Source of the DNA: Candidatus Fermentibacterota bacterium
GTDB taxonomy: Bacteria > Fermentibacterota > Fermentibacteria > Fermentibacterales > Fermentibacteraceae
DNA: 64,000 nucleotides
Direction: 5' to 3'
NCBI GenBank assembly: GCA_002748705.1
Contig: PDSZ01000026.1
Location: 4,287 to 68,286 of the forward strand
The notes beneath the pieces were generated by a model. The model was given only the letters and a program-made list of their open reading frames with translations. It did not search any database and had not been told where the DNA came from. A program made the translations under genes and the position numbers. Of the stretch, positions 46,154 through 56,079 are shown in pieces; position 1 is the stretch's first letter, and the number at the start of each line of letters is the position of its first letter.

Positions 46154-46269
46154 TCTTAACCTTTCTGTTGTAGGGTACAATTTCACGGATTAAACCCGTC
46201 AAAGATAACCAATTCTATAACATTTAGTAAACCAGGAAAAGGGCAGAAAAGTTCCATGCAAGAACGGGG

Positions 46270-46314
46270 TTGACCATTTGAAAAGCCTCCCTATATTTAC
46301 TTACTCGTAAGTAA
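46270..46314 (+). promoter_or_regulatory. Promoter and TetR operator of the efflux operon
   Basis: TTGACC (46270-46275), 16-bp spacer, TATATT (46292-46297). Starting at 46297 is a perfect 8-2-8 inverted repeat, TTACTTAC-TC-GTAAGTAA, overlapping the promoter's -10 end and the expected start of transcription. This is the usual size and sequence type for TetR/AcrR operators, so the regulator next door probably represses its own operon. Confidence 0.8.
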
Positions 46315-46329
46315 GAAAGAAATGCAGGA

Positions 46330-46923
46330 ATGCCAAAGAAGAAAAACAACAGACAACACCTTCTGGATGCCGGTCTTGCACTTCTTGCGGAAAAACCTCC
46401 TGAGCAGGTTTCTCTTGATGAAGTTGCCGACAAGGCAGGAGTGACCAAACCAATGGTCTACTACTATTTCGGGAACAAGGTCGGTTATTACCAGAATCTT
46501 ATTCAGTATGTTGAAGAGGTCATGCTTGATCTGGTGAATCAATGCCTTTCAGATGGCGGTTCTTTCAGAACCATAATGAAAAGATTCATTCTGCAGCGAG
46601 TGGACTGCATTCTGAATCACCCTGAATTTTCCAGCGCCTTTCGCATCATCGTTTCAAATAAAGAACTCTGGGGAGTTCAAGTACGAGAACATTTCATATC
46701 CATCGTCAGGGCATTTGAACCGGTTTTCACCGGGGAGATAGAAAATGGCAGAATAAAGCCCGACGCCAATCTACAGCTTGTAATGGCCACGCTGAATACA
46801 CTGATAGAGGGAGCATACAGAATCCACGGCAGAAAGTTTTTCGAGACTGCAGATACGGAAAAGTTCGCCGATATGATCACAGCAATGATCTTCGAAGGCA
46901 TCGGAACAGGAACGAGGGAATAG
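46330..46923 (+). CDS. TetR/AcrR family transcriptional regulator
   Basis: 197 aa. N-terminal HTH (about 8-55): RQHLLDAGLALLAEKPPEQVSLDEVADKAGVTKPMVYYYFGNKVGYY, then a helical ligand-binding domain with the QLVMATLNTLIEGAYRIHGRKFFE segment. First gene of the TolC-MFP-RND operon; the next ATG starts 1 bp after its stop. The operator 16 bp upstream indicates autorepression with release by an effector, probably an efflux substrate. Confidence 0.93.
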   Translation: MPKKKNNRQHLLDAGLALLAEKPPEQVSLDEVADKAGVTKPMVYYYFGNKVGYYQNLIQYVEEVMLDLVNQCLSDGGSFRTIMKRFILQRVDCILNHPEFSSAFRIIVSNKELWGVQVREHFISIVRAFEPVFTGEIENGRIKPDANLQLVMATLNTLIEGAYRIHGRKFFETADTEKFADMITAMIFEGIGTGTRE

Positions 46924-46924
46924 C

Positions 46925-48247
46925 ATGAAAATGAACTGGACCAGTCCGGCATTAATACTGATTCTGGTATCATCCGCAGCGGGATTCTCCATAGAAGAAG
47001 CAATTGACACAGCCCTTTTACAGAGAGGTGATGTTGCTGCCGCAATAAACAAAGCAGAAAGCTCCAGATGGGAAAGAAATGCCGCCGGAACATGGTTTCT
47101 GCCGCAGGTCAACTTTACGCTTGCTTATCAGAGAAACCATGACATAAGGGAAATGAATATTCCAGGTTTTGGATCTATTCCAATGGGAACAGAGTGGGGT
47201 TCATCCTATGGTATTTCTGCCCGAATTCCTCTGACACTCAAAGGGCCGGCAGGTGCCTCAATGGCATCAACAGCCTATAAACTTGCTGAACTTACAGTAG
47301 CCTCCACTGAACAAACTGCAGCAGCAGATGTAATAAGCTCTTTCTACGGAGTGCTTCTGGCAGAGATGATGAACGATGTGGCCACTGAAGCTCTGAATAT
47401 CGCCAGAGAAGGCTATGAGCTTGCTGAAACCAGATATGAGACCGGTACCATCAGCAGATTTGAGCTTCTCCAGAGCCAGGTTGCCTATGAAAACCGCCGC
47501 CCTGACTCAATCGCGGCAGCTGCCGGTCTGAATAACGCCCGCGCAGCATTCGCTGTGAGTATCGGGTACAGGGAAGATGAACCTGTAACCGCAGAGGGAG
47601 ATTTGTGTGATCCCTTCCCTGTTCCTCTTCCGGAAACCCTGGATGAGGCCAGAGCAATTATGGAGTCAAGTTCTGTTCAGATTGCCACTGCTGAGAAAAT
47701 CCGCGAACTTGGAGATGCAGGAGTCACCTTTGCAGCATCCAGTTTTGCTCCGCAGCTTGTCTTGCAGACTGATTACAGCTACATGGCAAGTGTGGACGAT
47801 ATCATGGACATTACCGCAGAGGACTACACAAGAAACTGGGTAACCTCAGCTGCGATTCAGATTCCTGTTTTCAACGGCATTAATGACTACAGCGAATACC
47901 GTTCAGCCAGATACAACAGGCTGTCTTCATACGCTGAAGCCTCTGATCTGGAGAACTATGCTTCCCTTGGTGTGGTCGCTGCCTGGAACAGCCTTGAGCA
48001 GGCCAGAGAAACTGTGGAAGCGGCAAGTTCAACTGTATCCCAGGCGGAAGAGGCTTCAGAGATCGCAAGGGTGTCGTATGAATCCGGAGTAATAACAAGA
48101 CTTGATATGGACGGAGCTTTTCTTGCCCTGACACAGGCTCGTACCAATTACGCTTCAGCACTGTATTCGCTGAAAACAGCTGAAGCGGAACTGGCCAGGG
48201 TTCTCGGCATACTGGTAATTAATAAGGGAGTATCCTCAAATGAGTAA
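46925..48247 (+). CDS. TolC-like outer membrane efflux protein
   Basis: 440 aa. Signal peptide ending SSAAGFS, then two OEP repeats (PF02321) with long coiled-coil stretches (GVLLAEMMNDVATEALNIAREGYELAETRYETGTISRFELLQSQVAYENR, and EQARETVEAASSTVSQAEEASEIARVSYESGVITRLDMDGAFLALTQARTNY). It forms the outer-membrane channel of the tripartite pump. It overlaps the adaptor gene by 8 nt. Confidence 0.93.
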   Translation: MKMNWTSPALILILVSSAAGFSIEEAIDTALLQRGDVAAAINKAESSRWERNAAGTWFLPQVNFTLAYQRNHDIREMNIPGFGSIPMGTEWGSSYGISARIPLTLKGPAGASMASTAYKLAELTVASTEQTAAADVISSFYGVLLAEMMNDVATEALNIAREGYELAETRYETGTISRFELLQSQVAYENRRPDSIAAAAGLNNARAAFAVSIGYREDEPVTAEGDLCDPFPVPLPETLDEARAIMESSSVQIATAEKIRELGDAGVTFAASSFAPQLVLQTDYSYMASVDDIMDITAEDYTRNWVTSAAIQIPVFNGINDYSEYRSARYNRLSSYAEASDLENYASLGVVAAWNSLEQARETVEAASSTVSQAEEASEIARVSYESGVITRLDMDGAFLALTQARTNYASALYSLKTAEAELARVLGILVINKGVSSNE

Positions 48248-49307
48248 AACGGTTAAGAATATTGCACTTGTTATCCCTTTCCTTCTCCTTGCAGCCTGCG
48301 GTTTAAGGGAAGAGGATGAGGCCCAGCGAGTTGTTCGGGTTCAGATACAGATTATGGAACCCTCTACCATTTCATCTGAGACCTACGCAAATGCCAGGCT
48401 TGAAGGTGCGCAGGAAGCCCTTCTCTTCGCCTCAATGGGTGGAACAGTGGAGGAAGTGCTTGTTGCAGAAGGAGATCAGATTGAATCCGGTCAGAGACTT
48501 GTGAGAATGGACACTGACCAGCAGATGAGCGCAGGTACTTCAAGCGCACTGGCATCAATCAGCGCAGCGCGGGCAAATGCGGAAAACGCAAGAGCAAACT
48601 ACGAAAGAATGGAATCTCTATTTGAAGCAGGAGCACTGAGTGCTCAGGAGCTGGATGGGGTCAGAGTGGCCCTTGAAGCTGCAGAAGCGCAACTGAGACA
48701 GGCACAGGCAGGATACACACAGGCAAGAAGCGCAAGGGACAATGCCTGGATCGTCGCTCCATTCTCCGGTACAGTTGGCAGAGTATGGGCCAGACAGGGA
48801 AACATGTCAGGCTCTCAACCGTTGCTCTCTATTTCAGGCAATAACGGAGTTGTTGCCAGGGTCCTTTTTCCTGAACGGGACATTTTCAACATTGAAGCCG
48901 GTCAGCCTGCTTTCGTAACTGTTCCTGCACTTGATAATCAGTCAGTGCCAGGTGTTGTTACTTCAGTCTCTCCCACAGTGGATCCTGTAAGCGGTCAGGT
49001 ATCTGCAGAGGTGCGATTTGATGATCCAGATGGGCTTCTTCGGGCAGGATTCTCCGGAAGAGTCTCTGTCATAACCTGTTCAAAAACAGATGTGATGGTT
49101 CTTCCCATGAGCGTTCTCAGAAGGACAAGAGAAGGCTACCAGGTAGCTGTGGAAGTGGATGGACACGCTGAACTCAGGTACATTGAGACAGGTCTGATAA
49201 GCCAGGGCAATATCGAAATAACATCAGGAGTCGAGCCTGGAGATCATGTGATTATTCTGGGGCAGAACAGTGTGGTGGAGAATGGTCCTGTTGAGGTGGT
49301 GGACTGA
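48240..49307 (+). CDS. RND efflux periplasmic adaptor lipoprotein (HlyD/MFP)
   Basis: 355 aa. Lipobox LLAAC (C20). Biotinyl-lipoyl-like halves flank a hairpin (ARLEGAQEALLFASMGGTVEEVLVAEGDQIESGQRLVRMD ... APFSGTVGRVWARQGNMSGSQPLLSI) with a coiled coil between (NARANYERMESLFEAGALSAQELDGVRVALEAAEAQLRQA). The beta-barrel and C-terminal domains follow (DHVIILGQNSV). Bridges the inner-membrane pump and TolC. Its stop overlaps the RND start by 1 nt. Confidence 0.93.
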   Translation: MSKTVKNIALVIPFLLLAACGLREEDEAQRVVRVQIQIMEPSTISSETYANARLEGAQEALLFASMGGTVEEVLVAEGDQIESGQRLVRMDTDQQMSAGTSSALASISAARANAENARANYERMESLFEAGALSAQELDGVRVALEAAEAQLRQAQAGYTQARSARDNAWIVAPFSGTVGRVWARQGNMSGSQPLLSISGNNGVVARVLFPERDIFNIEAGQPAFVTVPALDNQSVPGVVTSVSPTVDPVSGQVSAEVRFDDPDGLLRAGFSGRVSVITCSKTDVMVLPMSVLRRTREGYQVAVEVDGHAELRYIETGLISQGNIEITSGVEPGDHVIILGQNSVVENGPVEVVD

Positions 49308-52300
49308 TGAATCTTTCCAGCGTATCTGTCAGACGACGAATAACATTCCTGATGGTTTTCATCTTTATAGTGGGAGTGGGATTCTTCGGGCTGAGCCAGC
49401 TTGGTATTGATCTGTATCCCAAACTTGAGTACCCCATGGTCATAGTGGCAAGCACCATGACCGGAGCAGGCCCTGAGGAAATGGAAGAACTGGTTACCAA
49501 ATATCTGGAGGAAGCGGTATCCAGAGTTGAGAATGTCAAAGAGGTTTCTTCAACTTCAGGGAGCGGCTCCAGTGTGGTAATGGCAGAGTTTGAATGGGGT
49601 CACAGCCTTGAGGGAGCAGAAACAGATATACGAAGACAGCTGGATCTTTATGGAAGCGCACTTCCGGAAGACGCTACAGATCCCATTGTTCTTGCCCTTG
49701 ACCCCTCAATGCAGCCTATTTTCTTCATCGGATTCAGCAGCCCTGTTCTTGATGATTTTGCCCTCAGGCAGCTGATTGTGGATGAAATAGAACCCCGTCT
49801 TGCCCGTCAGGAGGGTGTAGGTTCAGTTACGGTTTCTGGAGGGCTGATTCGGGAAATACATGTGGAGGCAGACCCTTCAAGAATGGCAAGTGCAGGAGTC
49901 ACCATCAGTCAGGTTACAGGCGCTCTTGCCCGGGTAAGAAACGACTCTCCTGCAGGCAGTGTGGAATCAGGCGGAGAGAAAATCAATGTAAGAATTGAAT
50001 CCAGCGTTACCTCCCTCCGCGAACTTGAGCAGCTTGTTGTGGGAGTCGGACCTTCAGGGGCGGTTCTTCTTCGCGATGTCGCGGATGTGATAGATGGAGA
50101 AGCGGAAGTTACTGAACTTGTTCGCATGAATCAGACCCCTTCCCTCTTCGCTTTCGTTCAGAGAAGAAGTGACGCCAACACAGTAAATGTCTGCACAAAT
50201 GTCCTGGAAGAGCTGGACAGTATAGCAGAAGAGTACGATGGACAGGTGGTTCCATATGTGATGTTTGACCAGTCCACATTCATCAGGCAGGCAATATCCA
50301 ACCTGTCAAACACAGGAATTACAGCAATCATACTGGCATTCGCAGTTCTGCTCTTCTTCCTCCGTTCTCCCAGAGGCTCTTCAATCGCAGGTTCCGCAAT
50401 ACCTATTTCCATAGTTGTGACCTTTGCTGTGATGTACTTCTTCGATGTAGACCTGAACATGATTTCTCTGGCAGGTCTTGCCCTTGCTGTAGGAATGCTT
50501 GTGGACAACTCAATAGTGGTACTTGAAAACATCTACAGGCACAGAACAATGGGACACTCGGCAGTAGACGCAGCGGTAAAAGGAGCCGGCGAAGTTGGAA
50601 TGGCTATTACAGCTTCCACGCTTACCACTCTGGCTGTTTTCGTCCCTATTCTCTTCGTGCCGGGAGTAGCAGGACAGATGTTTCGGGAAATGGTACTCAC
50701 AATCGTATTCAGCCTTATAGTATCCCTCTTTGTTGCCCTGAGCCTTGTGCCTCTTCTCAGCTCTTTCGCCGCCAGGCTTGTGCCCTGCCACAAAAAGGGT
50801 TCACCGGGAGACAGGATACAAAAAGGCTTTGAGAAATTCGAAGCCCGCTACCGGAAACTTATCTCATTTGTGGTAGAGCACAGAAAGTTCACCCTTACAG
50901 CCACTCTGATTCTTTTTGCCGGTTCCCTGTGTATGGTACCTCTTCTGAAAACCGAGTTCATTCCAGCCAACGATGACGGCTTCATAAGAATGGACATGAA
51001 CACCAAGATAGGTACAGACCTGGAAACCACTGCAGCAATGGTGGAAGTTCTTGAAGATTCTATGGTTACGCTGTTTGAGGAAGGAGACCTTATTACACTC
51101 TACTCACAGGTGGGAACTGCCGGTGGAATGGATGCCATTTTTGGCGGTGCCAAGGGTTCCTACTCTGTGGAAATGATGTTCAGGCTCTGTCCCCTCACCG
51201 AGAGATCAATCGGCCAGGAAGAATATGAAGAGCGCATCAGAGAGCTTATGGATCGCACTGCAGGATTCGAGTATGACATCTCAGGTGGGAACTTTATGGG
51301 CGGTGGAGCCATTGAGGTTAAAATCTTCGGTGATGACCTGGAAATACTGGCGCTGGAAAGTGCAAAAATAAAGGATGCTATCGGGGAAATTGAGGGAGTC
51401 CGTGAACCTCAGACCACAATGGAAGACATGATTCCAGATCTGACCTTCAGGCAGAATTACACCCATCTGGCGCTGCAGGGTATCCATCCTGCTTCTGTTG
51501 CAGGAGAGATCAGCAGCGCATTCGGTAACTCGCCGGCTACAGTGTTCCGTGAAGATGGAAAAGAATACAATGTTGTTGTCAGAATTCCTGAACACCTGAG
51601 AAACTCACGGGAAGAGCTTGATTACCTCCCTGTAATGGGTATGCCAGCATTGAACTTAGGCTCTTTTGAGGAACGACTTGTGGCAACCAGCATACAGCGA
51701 ACCGACCAGCAGCGGAGCGTAACAATAACCTGCGATGTTTCCGGAAGAAGCCTTGATGATGTGGCCGCTGATGTTGAACGGGTGGTGAAGGAGGAGAACA
51801 TCTATAATCTTCGGGTTGAATACGGCGGAGAGATGAAGGACCAGAAAGAAACCTTCAGCTACCTGGCTGTAGCTATTGTGGTTGCCGCGCTTCTGGTATA
51901 TATGGTTATGGCCAGTCAGTTCGAATCTCTTCTTGAACCCTTCATCATATTCTTTACCGTACCTATGGCACTGATAGGTGTAGTCTTAGGGCTTTTCATC
52001 ACAGGAACACCTGTCTCCGTCATGTCTCTTATCGGGGTTCTTATGCTTGCAGGCATTGTGGTGAACAACGGTATCGTGATGATTGACTACGCCAACCAGA
52101 TACTCAGGAAGGAAAAAACCACTCTAAAGGATTCTATCATAAGATCATCCACAACTCGTCTGAGACCCATCCTGATGACTGCGCTGACCACTATGCTTGC
52201 AATGGTTCCACTTGCTATGGGTATAGGTGAAGGAGCTGAATCGTGGGCGCCAATGGCTGTTACGGTAATCTTCGGCCTTGCAGCTGCAACTGTCCTCACT

Positions 52301-52363
52301 CTTATTGTTGAACCATGCATTTACATCGTACTGGGCAACAGAATAGCAAAAAATCTTTCCTGA
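49307..52363 (+). CDS. RND family efflux transporter permease (HAE1/AcrB-like)
   Basis: 1018 aa, the normal RND length, with 12 membrane helices in two halves. Diagnostic segments: TM1 RITFLMVFIFIVGVGFFGLSQLGIDLYPKLEYP, TM4 AGLALAVGMLVDNSIVVLENIYRH (proton-relay Asp), TM11-12 LIGVLMLAGIVVNNGIVMIDYANQILR and RLRPILMTALTTMLAMVPLAMG. Drug, lipid or other hydrophobic export driven by protons; substrates unknown. Followed by a strong terminator that ends the operon. Confidence 0.95.
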   Translation: MNLSSVSVRRRITFLMVFIFIVGVGFFGLSQLGIDLYPKLEYPMVIVASTMTGAGPEEMEELVTKYLEEAVSRVENVKEVSSTSGSGSSVVMAEFEWGHSLEGAETDIRRQLDLYGSALPEDATDPIVLALDPSMQPIFFIGFSSPVLDDFALRQLIVDEIEPRLARQEGVGSVTVSGGLIREIHVEADPSRMASAGVTISQVTGALARVRNDSPAGSVESGGEKINVRIESSVTSLRELEQLVVGVGPSGAVLLRDVADVIDGEAEVTELVRMNQTPSLFAFVQRRSDANTVNVCTNVLEELDSIAEEYDGQVVPYVMFDQSTFIRQAISNLSNTGITAIILAFAVLLFFLRSPRGSSIAGSAIPISIVVTFAVMYFFDVDLNMISLAGLALAVGMLVDNSIVVLENIYRHRTMGHSAVDAAVKGAGEVGMAITASTLTTLAVFVPILFVPGVAGQMFREMVLTIVFSLIVSLFVALSLVPLLSSFAARLVPCHKKGSPGDRIQKGFEKFEARYRKLISFVVEHRKFTLTATLILFAGSLCMVPLLKTEFIPANDDGFIRMDMNTKIGTDLETTAAMVEVLEDSMVTLFEEGDLITLYSQVGTAGGMDAIFGGAKGSYSVEMMFRLCPLTERSIGQEEYEERIRELMDRTAGFEYDISGGNFMGGGAIEVKIFGDDLEILALESAKIKDAIGEIEGVREPQTTMEDMIPDLTFRQNYTHLALQGIHPASVAGEISSAFGNSPATVFREDGKEYNVVVRIPEHLRNSREELDYLPVMGMPALNLGSFEERLVATSIQRTDQQRSVTITCDVSGRSLDDVAADVERVVKEENIYNLRVEYGGEMKDQKETFSYLAVAIVVAALLVYMVMASQFESLLEPFIIFFTVPMALIGVVLGLFITGTPVSVMSLIGVLMLAGIVVNNGIVMIDYANQILRKEKTTLKDSIIRSSTTRLRPILMTALTTMLAMVPLAMGIGEGAESWAPMAVTVIFGLAAATVLTLIVEPCIYIVLGNRIAKNLS

Positions 52364-52380
52364 GCCGTTTGGCAGTAATT

Positions 52381-52410
52381 GCCCCCGGTTAATTCAGCCG
52401 GGGGCTTTTT
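52381..52410 (+). terminator. Rho-independent terminator of the efflux operon
   Basis: GCCCCCGG (52381-52388), 9-nt loop, CCGGGGGC (52398-52405), TTTTT. Eight GC-rich base pairs. Confidence 0.92.
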
Positions 52411-52450
52411 GCTTTATCCATTGGATATTACATTCTGGCACGGAGGCAAG

Positions 52451-54172
52451 ATGAACCCTTTTGAATTCTTTGCGAGAGAGCACGACGAAACTGCTGTTGC
52501 AATTTACGATATCAAAATGAATTTGCTGGACTGCAACAGAACTTTCTGTGAAACTTTTCTTGAGAAAAGCAAACTCCCGCTCACTGATCTGATGGCCTTT
52601 ATGGTCAACAGTGATGAGTCTCTTGCTCAGATGCTGCTTGTGGTAGAGGTGGAGAAGTCCAGAGGCCTCTGTACAATGGCATATACAGCAGAAGGAAACC
52701 GAAAGGAATTTCGAGTGCGCCTGAACAGTATTGGTGAAGATGCTGACAAAAAATACATCTGCTCTTTTACTGATGTTACAGACTGCATGTTTTTCCAAAA
52801 GGTTCTGATGCGCAAGAAAGACCACCTGGAAAAACTTGACAGGATTTCTCCTGTAGGTGTTTTTAACTCTTCCTCAGGGGGCAGCGTACTTTATGTGAAC
52901 AGCGGCCTGGTTGCAATGCTTGGATATGACAATGAGTATCAGGTTTACAACCTTGAACTGAAAGATACCTGGGTCAATCCAGCTGACAGAGATGAGCTGC
53001 TTGCTATCCTGAACAAAGACAGAATTGTCAGCGGATATGAAACACAGTGGAGAAAAAGGGACGGAACGGTATTCTGGGTATCCCTTGCCGCTACAGGTCA
53101 GCTGGACCGATCAGGCAATGTGAGTTACATAGAGGTTGTTGTTCTGAATATCGAATCAAAAAAGAGAACGGAAAAAGGCCACAAACAGCTTCAACAGCAT
53201 CTTCATTCAATTGTCAATAACAAAACAGCAGAATTGCAGAAATCTAATGAGAAAATACTTCAGGAGATTGCTGAAAGGCAGAGAGCAGAATCCCTCTATG
53301 AAGTACTGCATTCTATTGCTAAGGAAACAGAGCGAACAAACTCTCTTCACGCCCTGCTTGAATTCATACACAGAGAACTGAACAAACTTGTACCGACTCC
53401 CAACATATACTTTGCCTTCTTCAATAAGCATACGAACAGATACTATTTTCCATATTCTGTAGACAAAGGAGACTGTATTTCCTCATTTATAACTTCTGAA
53501 GCAATGCAGGGCAGCCTTACAGAGTATGTGAGAACTACCGGAAACCCTCTTCTTGTGGATGAAAAAGAGTTCGCAAAGATGCTGAGTGCAGGAAAAATCA
53601 AAGAAGTGGGGCCTCCATGCCACCAGTGGATGGGTATTCCGCTGAAGGACTCCCAGGGAGTCTGGGGAGTTCTGTCTGTGCAGAGCTATGACACAAAGAG
53701 CCTCTTCTCTGAAACAGATCTTGTTATGCTGTCCGGGCTTGCAGACAACATTTCAATGGCTATCAGCCGTTACAGAAGCGAACTGAACAGACGAAAAATT
53801 CAATCCCTCTACAACACTGTTGTGGATAACCTTATTCAGGGAGTAGTCATGTGTGACCCTGAGGATGTTATCCTCTTTGCCAACAGAGCCTTTTCCGGTA
53901 TCATGGGAATCCCTGCGGAAAATCTTGAAGGCATGAACTTTGCTGACCTTATTCCTGAACCTGATGATGTGGCCAGGGCATACCGTGTCCGTGAGGCAAG
54001 AAGACTTGGAGAATCCAGTTCCTATCACATCTCCCTTAAAAGAAGTACAGGAGAGCTTATTCCAGTCTCTATTAACGGTATTCCCAGGTTTGAAGATGGA
54101 GATTACTTCATAGGAACCATAGGATTAATAGATCTTCTGGATGAAGCGGAAGTGCTTCTGGAAGGGAGCTGA
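52451..54172 (+). CDS. PAS/PAS/GAF/PAS sensor without output domain
   Basis: 573 aa from ATG 52451 with GGAGG 5 nt upstream. Domains: divergent PAS (about 10-115), PAS with PAC (about 125-240: ISPVGVFNSSSGGSVLYVNSGLVAMLGYD ... WRKRDGTVFWVSLAATGQLD), a coiled coil (QQHLHSIVNNKTAELQKSNEKILQEIAERQ), GAF (about 300-450: WMGIPLKDSQGVWGVLSVQSYD), and a terminal PAS (VVDNLIQGVVMCDPEDVILFANRAFSGIMGI). No kinase, GGDEF or HTH output is present, which is unusual; it may partner with a separate kinase or be truncated. Not joined to either neighbour. Confidence 0.85.
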   Translation: MNPFEFFAREHDETAVAIYDIKMNLLDCNRTFCETFLEKSKLPLTDLMAFMVNSDESLAQMLLVVEVEKSRGLCTMAYTAEGNRKEFRVRLNSIGEDADKKYICSFTDVTDCMFFQKVLMRKKDHLEKLDRISPVGVFNSSSGGSVLYVNSGLVAMLGYDNEYQVYNLELKDTWVNPADRDELLAILNKDRIVSGYETQWRKRDGTVFWVSLAATGQLDRSGNVSYIEVVVLNIESKKRTEKGHKQLQQHLHSIVNNKTAELQKSNEKILQEIAERQRAESLYEVLHSIAKETERTNSLHALLEFIHRELNKLVPTPNIYFAFFNKHTNRYYFPYSVDKGDCISSFITSEAMQGSLTEYVRTTGNPLLVDEKEFAKMLSAGKIKEVGPPCHQWMGIPLKDSQGVWGVLSVQSYDTKSLFSETDLVMLSGLADNISMAISRYRSELNRRKIQSLYNTVVDNLIQGVVMCDPEDVILFANRAFSGIMGIPAENLEGMNFADLIPEPDDVARAYRVREARRLGESSSYHISLKRSTGELIPVSINGIPRFEDGDYFIGTIGLIDLLDEAEVLLEGS

Positions 54173-54205
54173 GGGTTGGAATTGCAGCTCTGAGCCAACA
54201 AAGAA

Positions 54206-54994
54206 TCAGTGTATTCCTGAATTGGATTGAGCGTTCCGGTCATCCAGGGGCAGTACATAGGGATGATCCTGATGCCACTTAACTGATACAGGAACACTGT
54301 AAACCTCTTCTATAATCTCTTCGGTGATTTCTGAGCTGTCCACAGAAGCTGTGATTCTTCCGTTCTTCATGAAGAGAAACCTGTCGGCATATCGAAAAGC
54401 AGTGTTCAGATCATGCATTGTGGCCAGCACACTGGTCTCATGCCCTTTAACGATGGTTCTCAGCAACCGCAGAGTTGCCAGCTGGTGGTTCATATCAAGG
54501 GAAGCTGCCGGTTCGTCCATAAGCATAACTTCAGGCTCTCCAACCAGTGCCCTTGCAATACATACCCTCTGGTGCTCACCACCGCTCATGCTGTCTGTGT
54601 GCCGGAGAAACATTTCGTCCAGTCCCATTCTGTGCAGTGCGGCACAGGTCAGCCTGATATCCTCCGAAGAAACCTTCAGTCCTATATGAGGCTTACGCCC
54701 CAGCAGTACAGCATCGAAAGCTGTAATTCTTCCAGGCTCATTTCTCTGGGCAACATAAGCGACCTTTCTGGCAATCTCCCTGCGGGAGTAGTCAGCAAGC
54801 TTTTTTCCAGAGAGACAGACAGAACCGGAATCAGGTTTAAGAATACCGTTAAGACAGCGAAGAAGCGTTGTCTTACCTGAACCATTGGGGCCGAGAACAA
54901 CAGTAAGCCGGTGATTCTCCAGACTGAACGATATGTTCTTGAGAACCTTTCTATTCCCGTAACTGAAGCAAAGGTTCTCAACTTTCAGTATCAC
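54206..54994 (-). CDS. Iron-complex/cobalamin-type ABC transporter ATP-binding protein
   Basis: 262 aa from GTG 54994, overlapping the permease stop by 4 nt (GTGA); a longer frame is not needed. Walker A GPNGSGKTT (35-43), signature MSGGEHQRV, Walker B VMLMDEPAASLD and the H-loop TMHDLNTAF. FecE/BtuD/FhuC subgroup. Supplies ATP energy for the importer encoded upstream on the same strand. Confidence 0.93.
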   Translation of the reverse strand: MILKVENLCFSYGNRKVLKNISFSLENHRLTVVLGPNGSGKTTLLRCLNGILKPDSGSVCLSGKKLADYSRREIARKVAYVAQRNEPGRITAFDAVLLGRKPHIGLKVSSEDIRLTCAALHRMGLDEMFLRHTDSMSGGEHQRVCIARALVGEPEVMLMDEPAASLDMNHQLATLRLLRTIVKGHETSVLATMHDLNTAFRYADRFLFMKNGRITASVDSSEITEEIIEEVYSVPVSVKWHQDHPYVLPLDDRNAQSNSGIH

Positions 54995-56061
54995 TTTCTG
55001 TACCCTCTTACAAGCAGCCAAATAAACACCGGAGCACCGGCAAAAGCAGTAACAATGGCAACGGGAATGACTCTGGGCGACAACACTGTTCTTGCGGCAG
55101 TATCTGCAGCCAGAAGCAGCAGTGCTCCGGCTATCATGGATCCTGGAATAAGATAGCGGTGGTCATCTCCCAGAAGGCGCCTTGCCATGTGAGGAGCAAC
55201 CAGACCTGCAAATCCGATAACTCCTACAAAGGAAATGATTGTTGCTGTTACAAGGGAGGCTGCAAGCATTCCAGCAAGCCTCTTTCTCTCAACGGAAACA
55301 CCAAGGCTGCCGGCAGTTTCGTCTCCTGCATCTATTGCATTGTAATTCCAAATGTTCAAAATGAAATAGACAGATACTCCGAAGGTTACCGAAGAAATCA
55401 GCAGAACTTCTCTCCAGCTGGCCCTTGCCAGGTCACCGAAGGTCCAGAAAACCATTGCAGCAAGTTGTACATCATCTGCAAAATACTGCAGCAGCATTGT
55501 TCCTGCTGAAAAGAGCGAAGCCAGGGAAACACCTGCAAGAACCATTACTTCAGGGGAGGCTTTTCCAAGCCTAGCAATAAGCAGAATTACCCCTGCAGCA
55601 ACAATACATGCAGAGAAAGCGGAACATGTTGTAATGTAGGGATTAGTTATGGAAACTGCGTCTGCTCCGGTACTGTGCATGATCCCCGTACCAAGGAGCA
55701 TCACCGCAAGGGAAGCCCCGAAAGCCGCCGCATTGGATATGCCCAGAGTAAACGGAGAGCCCAGCGGGTTTCGCAATATGGACTGCATTGCAGTGCCGGA
55801 AACCGCAAGCCCGGTTCCGGCGGCAACTGCCGCCAGAACCTGGGGAAGACGAATATTCAGAACGATTATCTGTACCTGGCGTGAAGCAGTTCCTGTAAAA
55901 AGAACCTTCAGCACCTGCAATACCGGTATGGGAACTGAACCTGCAGAGATTGCTGCCACAATCATCACCAGAAGAAGAACAAATCCTGTCAGATTTATGT
56001 ACTTCTTCCGTTCAGTATAACCTGTGTACCCTTCAGGGACTTTTCCGTCTTCAAGGTGCAA
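54991..56061 (-). CDS. Iron-complex/cobalamin-type ABC transporter permease (FecCD)
   Basis: 356 aa, about 9-10 helices. The family signatures IRLPQVLAAVAAGTGLAVSGTAMQSILRNPLGSPFTLGISNAAAFGA and GVIGFAGLVAPHMARRLLGDDHRYLIPGSM are intact. Forms the membrane channel of a BtuCD/FecCD-type importer. The binding-protein gene is 18 bp upstream, the ATPase gene overlaps by 4 nt. Confidence 0.94.
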   Translation of the reverse strand: MHLEDGKVPEGYTGYTERKKYINLTGFVLLLVMIVAAISAGSVPIPVLQVLKVLFTGTASRQVQIIVLNIRLPQVLAAVAAGTGLAVSGTAMQSILRNPLGSPFTLGISNAAAFGASLAVMLLGTGIMHSTGADAVSITNPYITTCSAFSACIVAAGVILLIARLGKASPEVMVLAGVSLASLFSAGTMLLQYFADDVQLAAMVFWTFGDLARASWREVLLISSVTFGVSVYFILNIWNYNAIDAGDETAGSLGVSVERKRLAGMLAASLVTATIISFVGVIGFAGLVAPHMARRLLGDDHRYLIPGSMIAGALLLLAADTAARTVLSPRVIPVAIVTAFAGAPVFIWLLVRGYRK

Positions 56062-56079
56062 AAGGATATCTCCCTGCTG

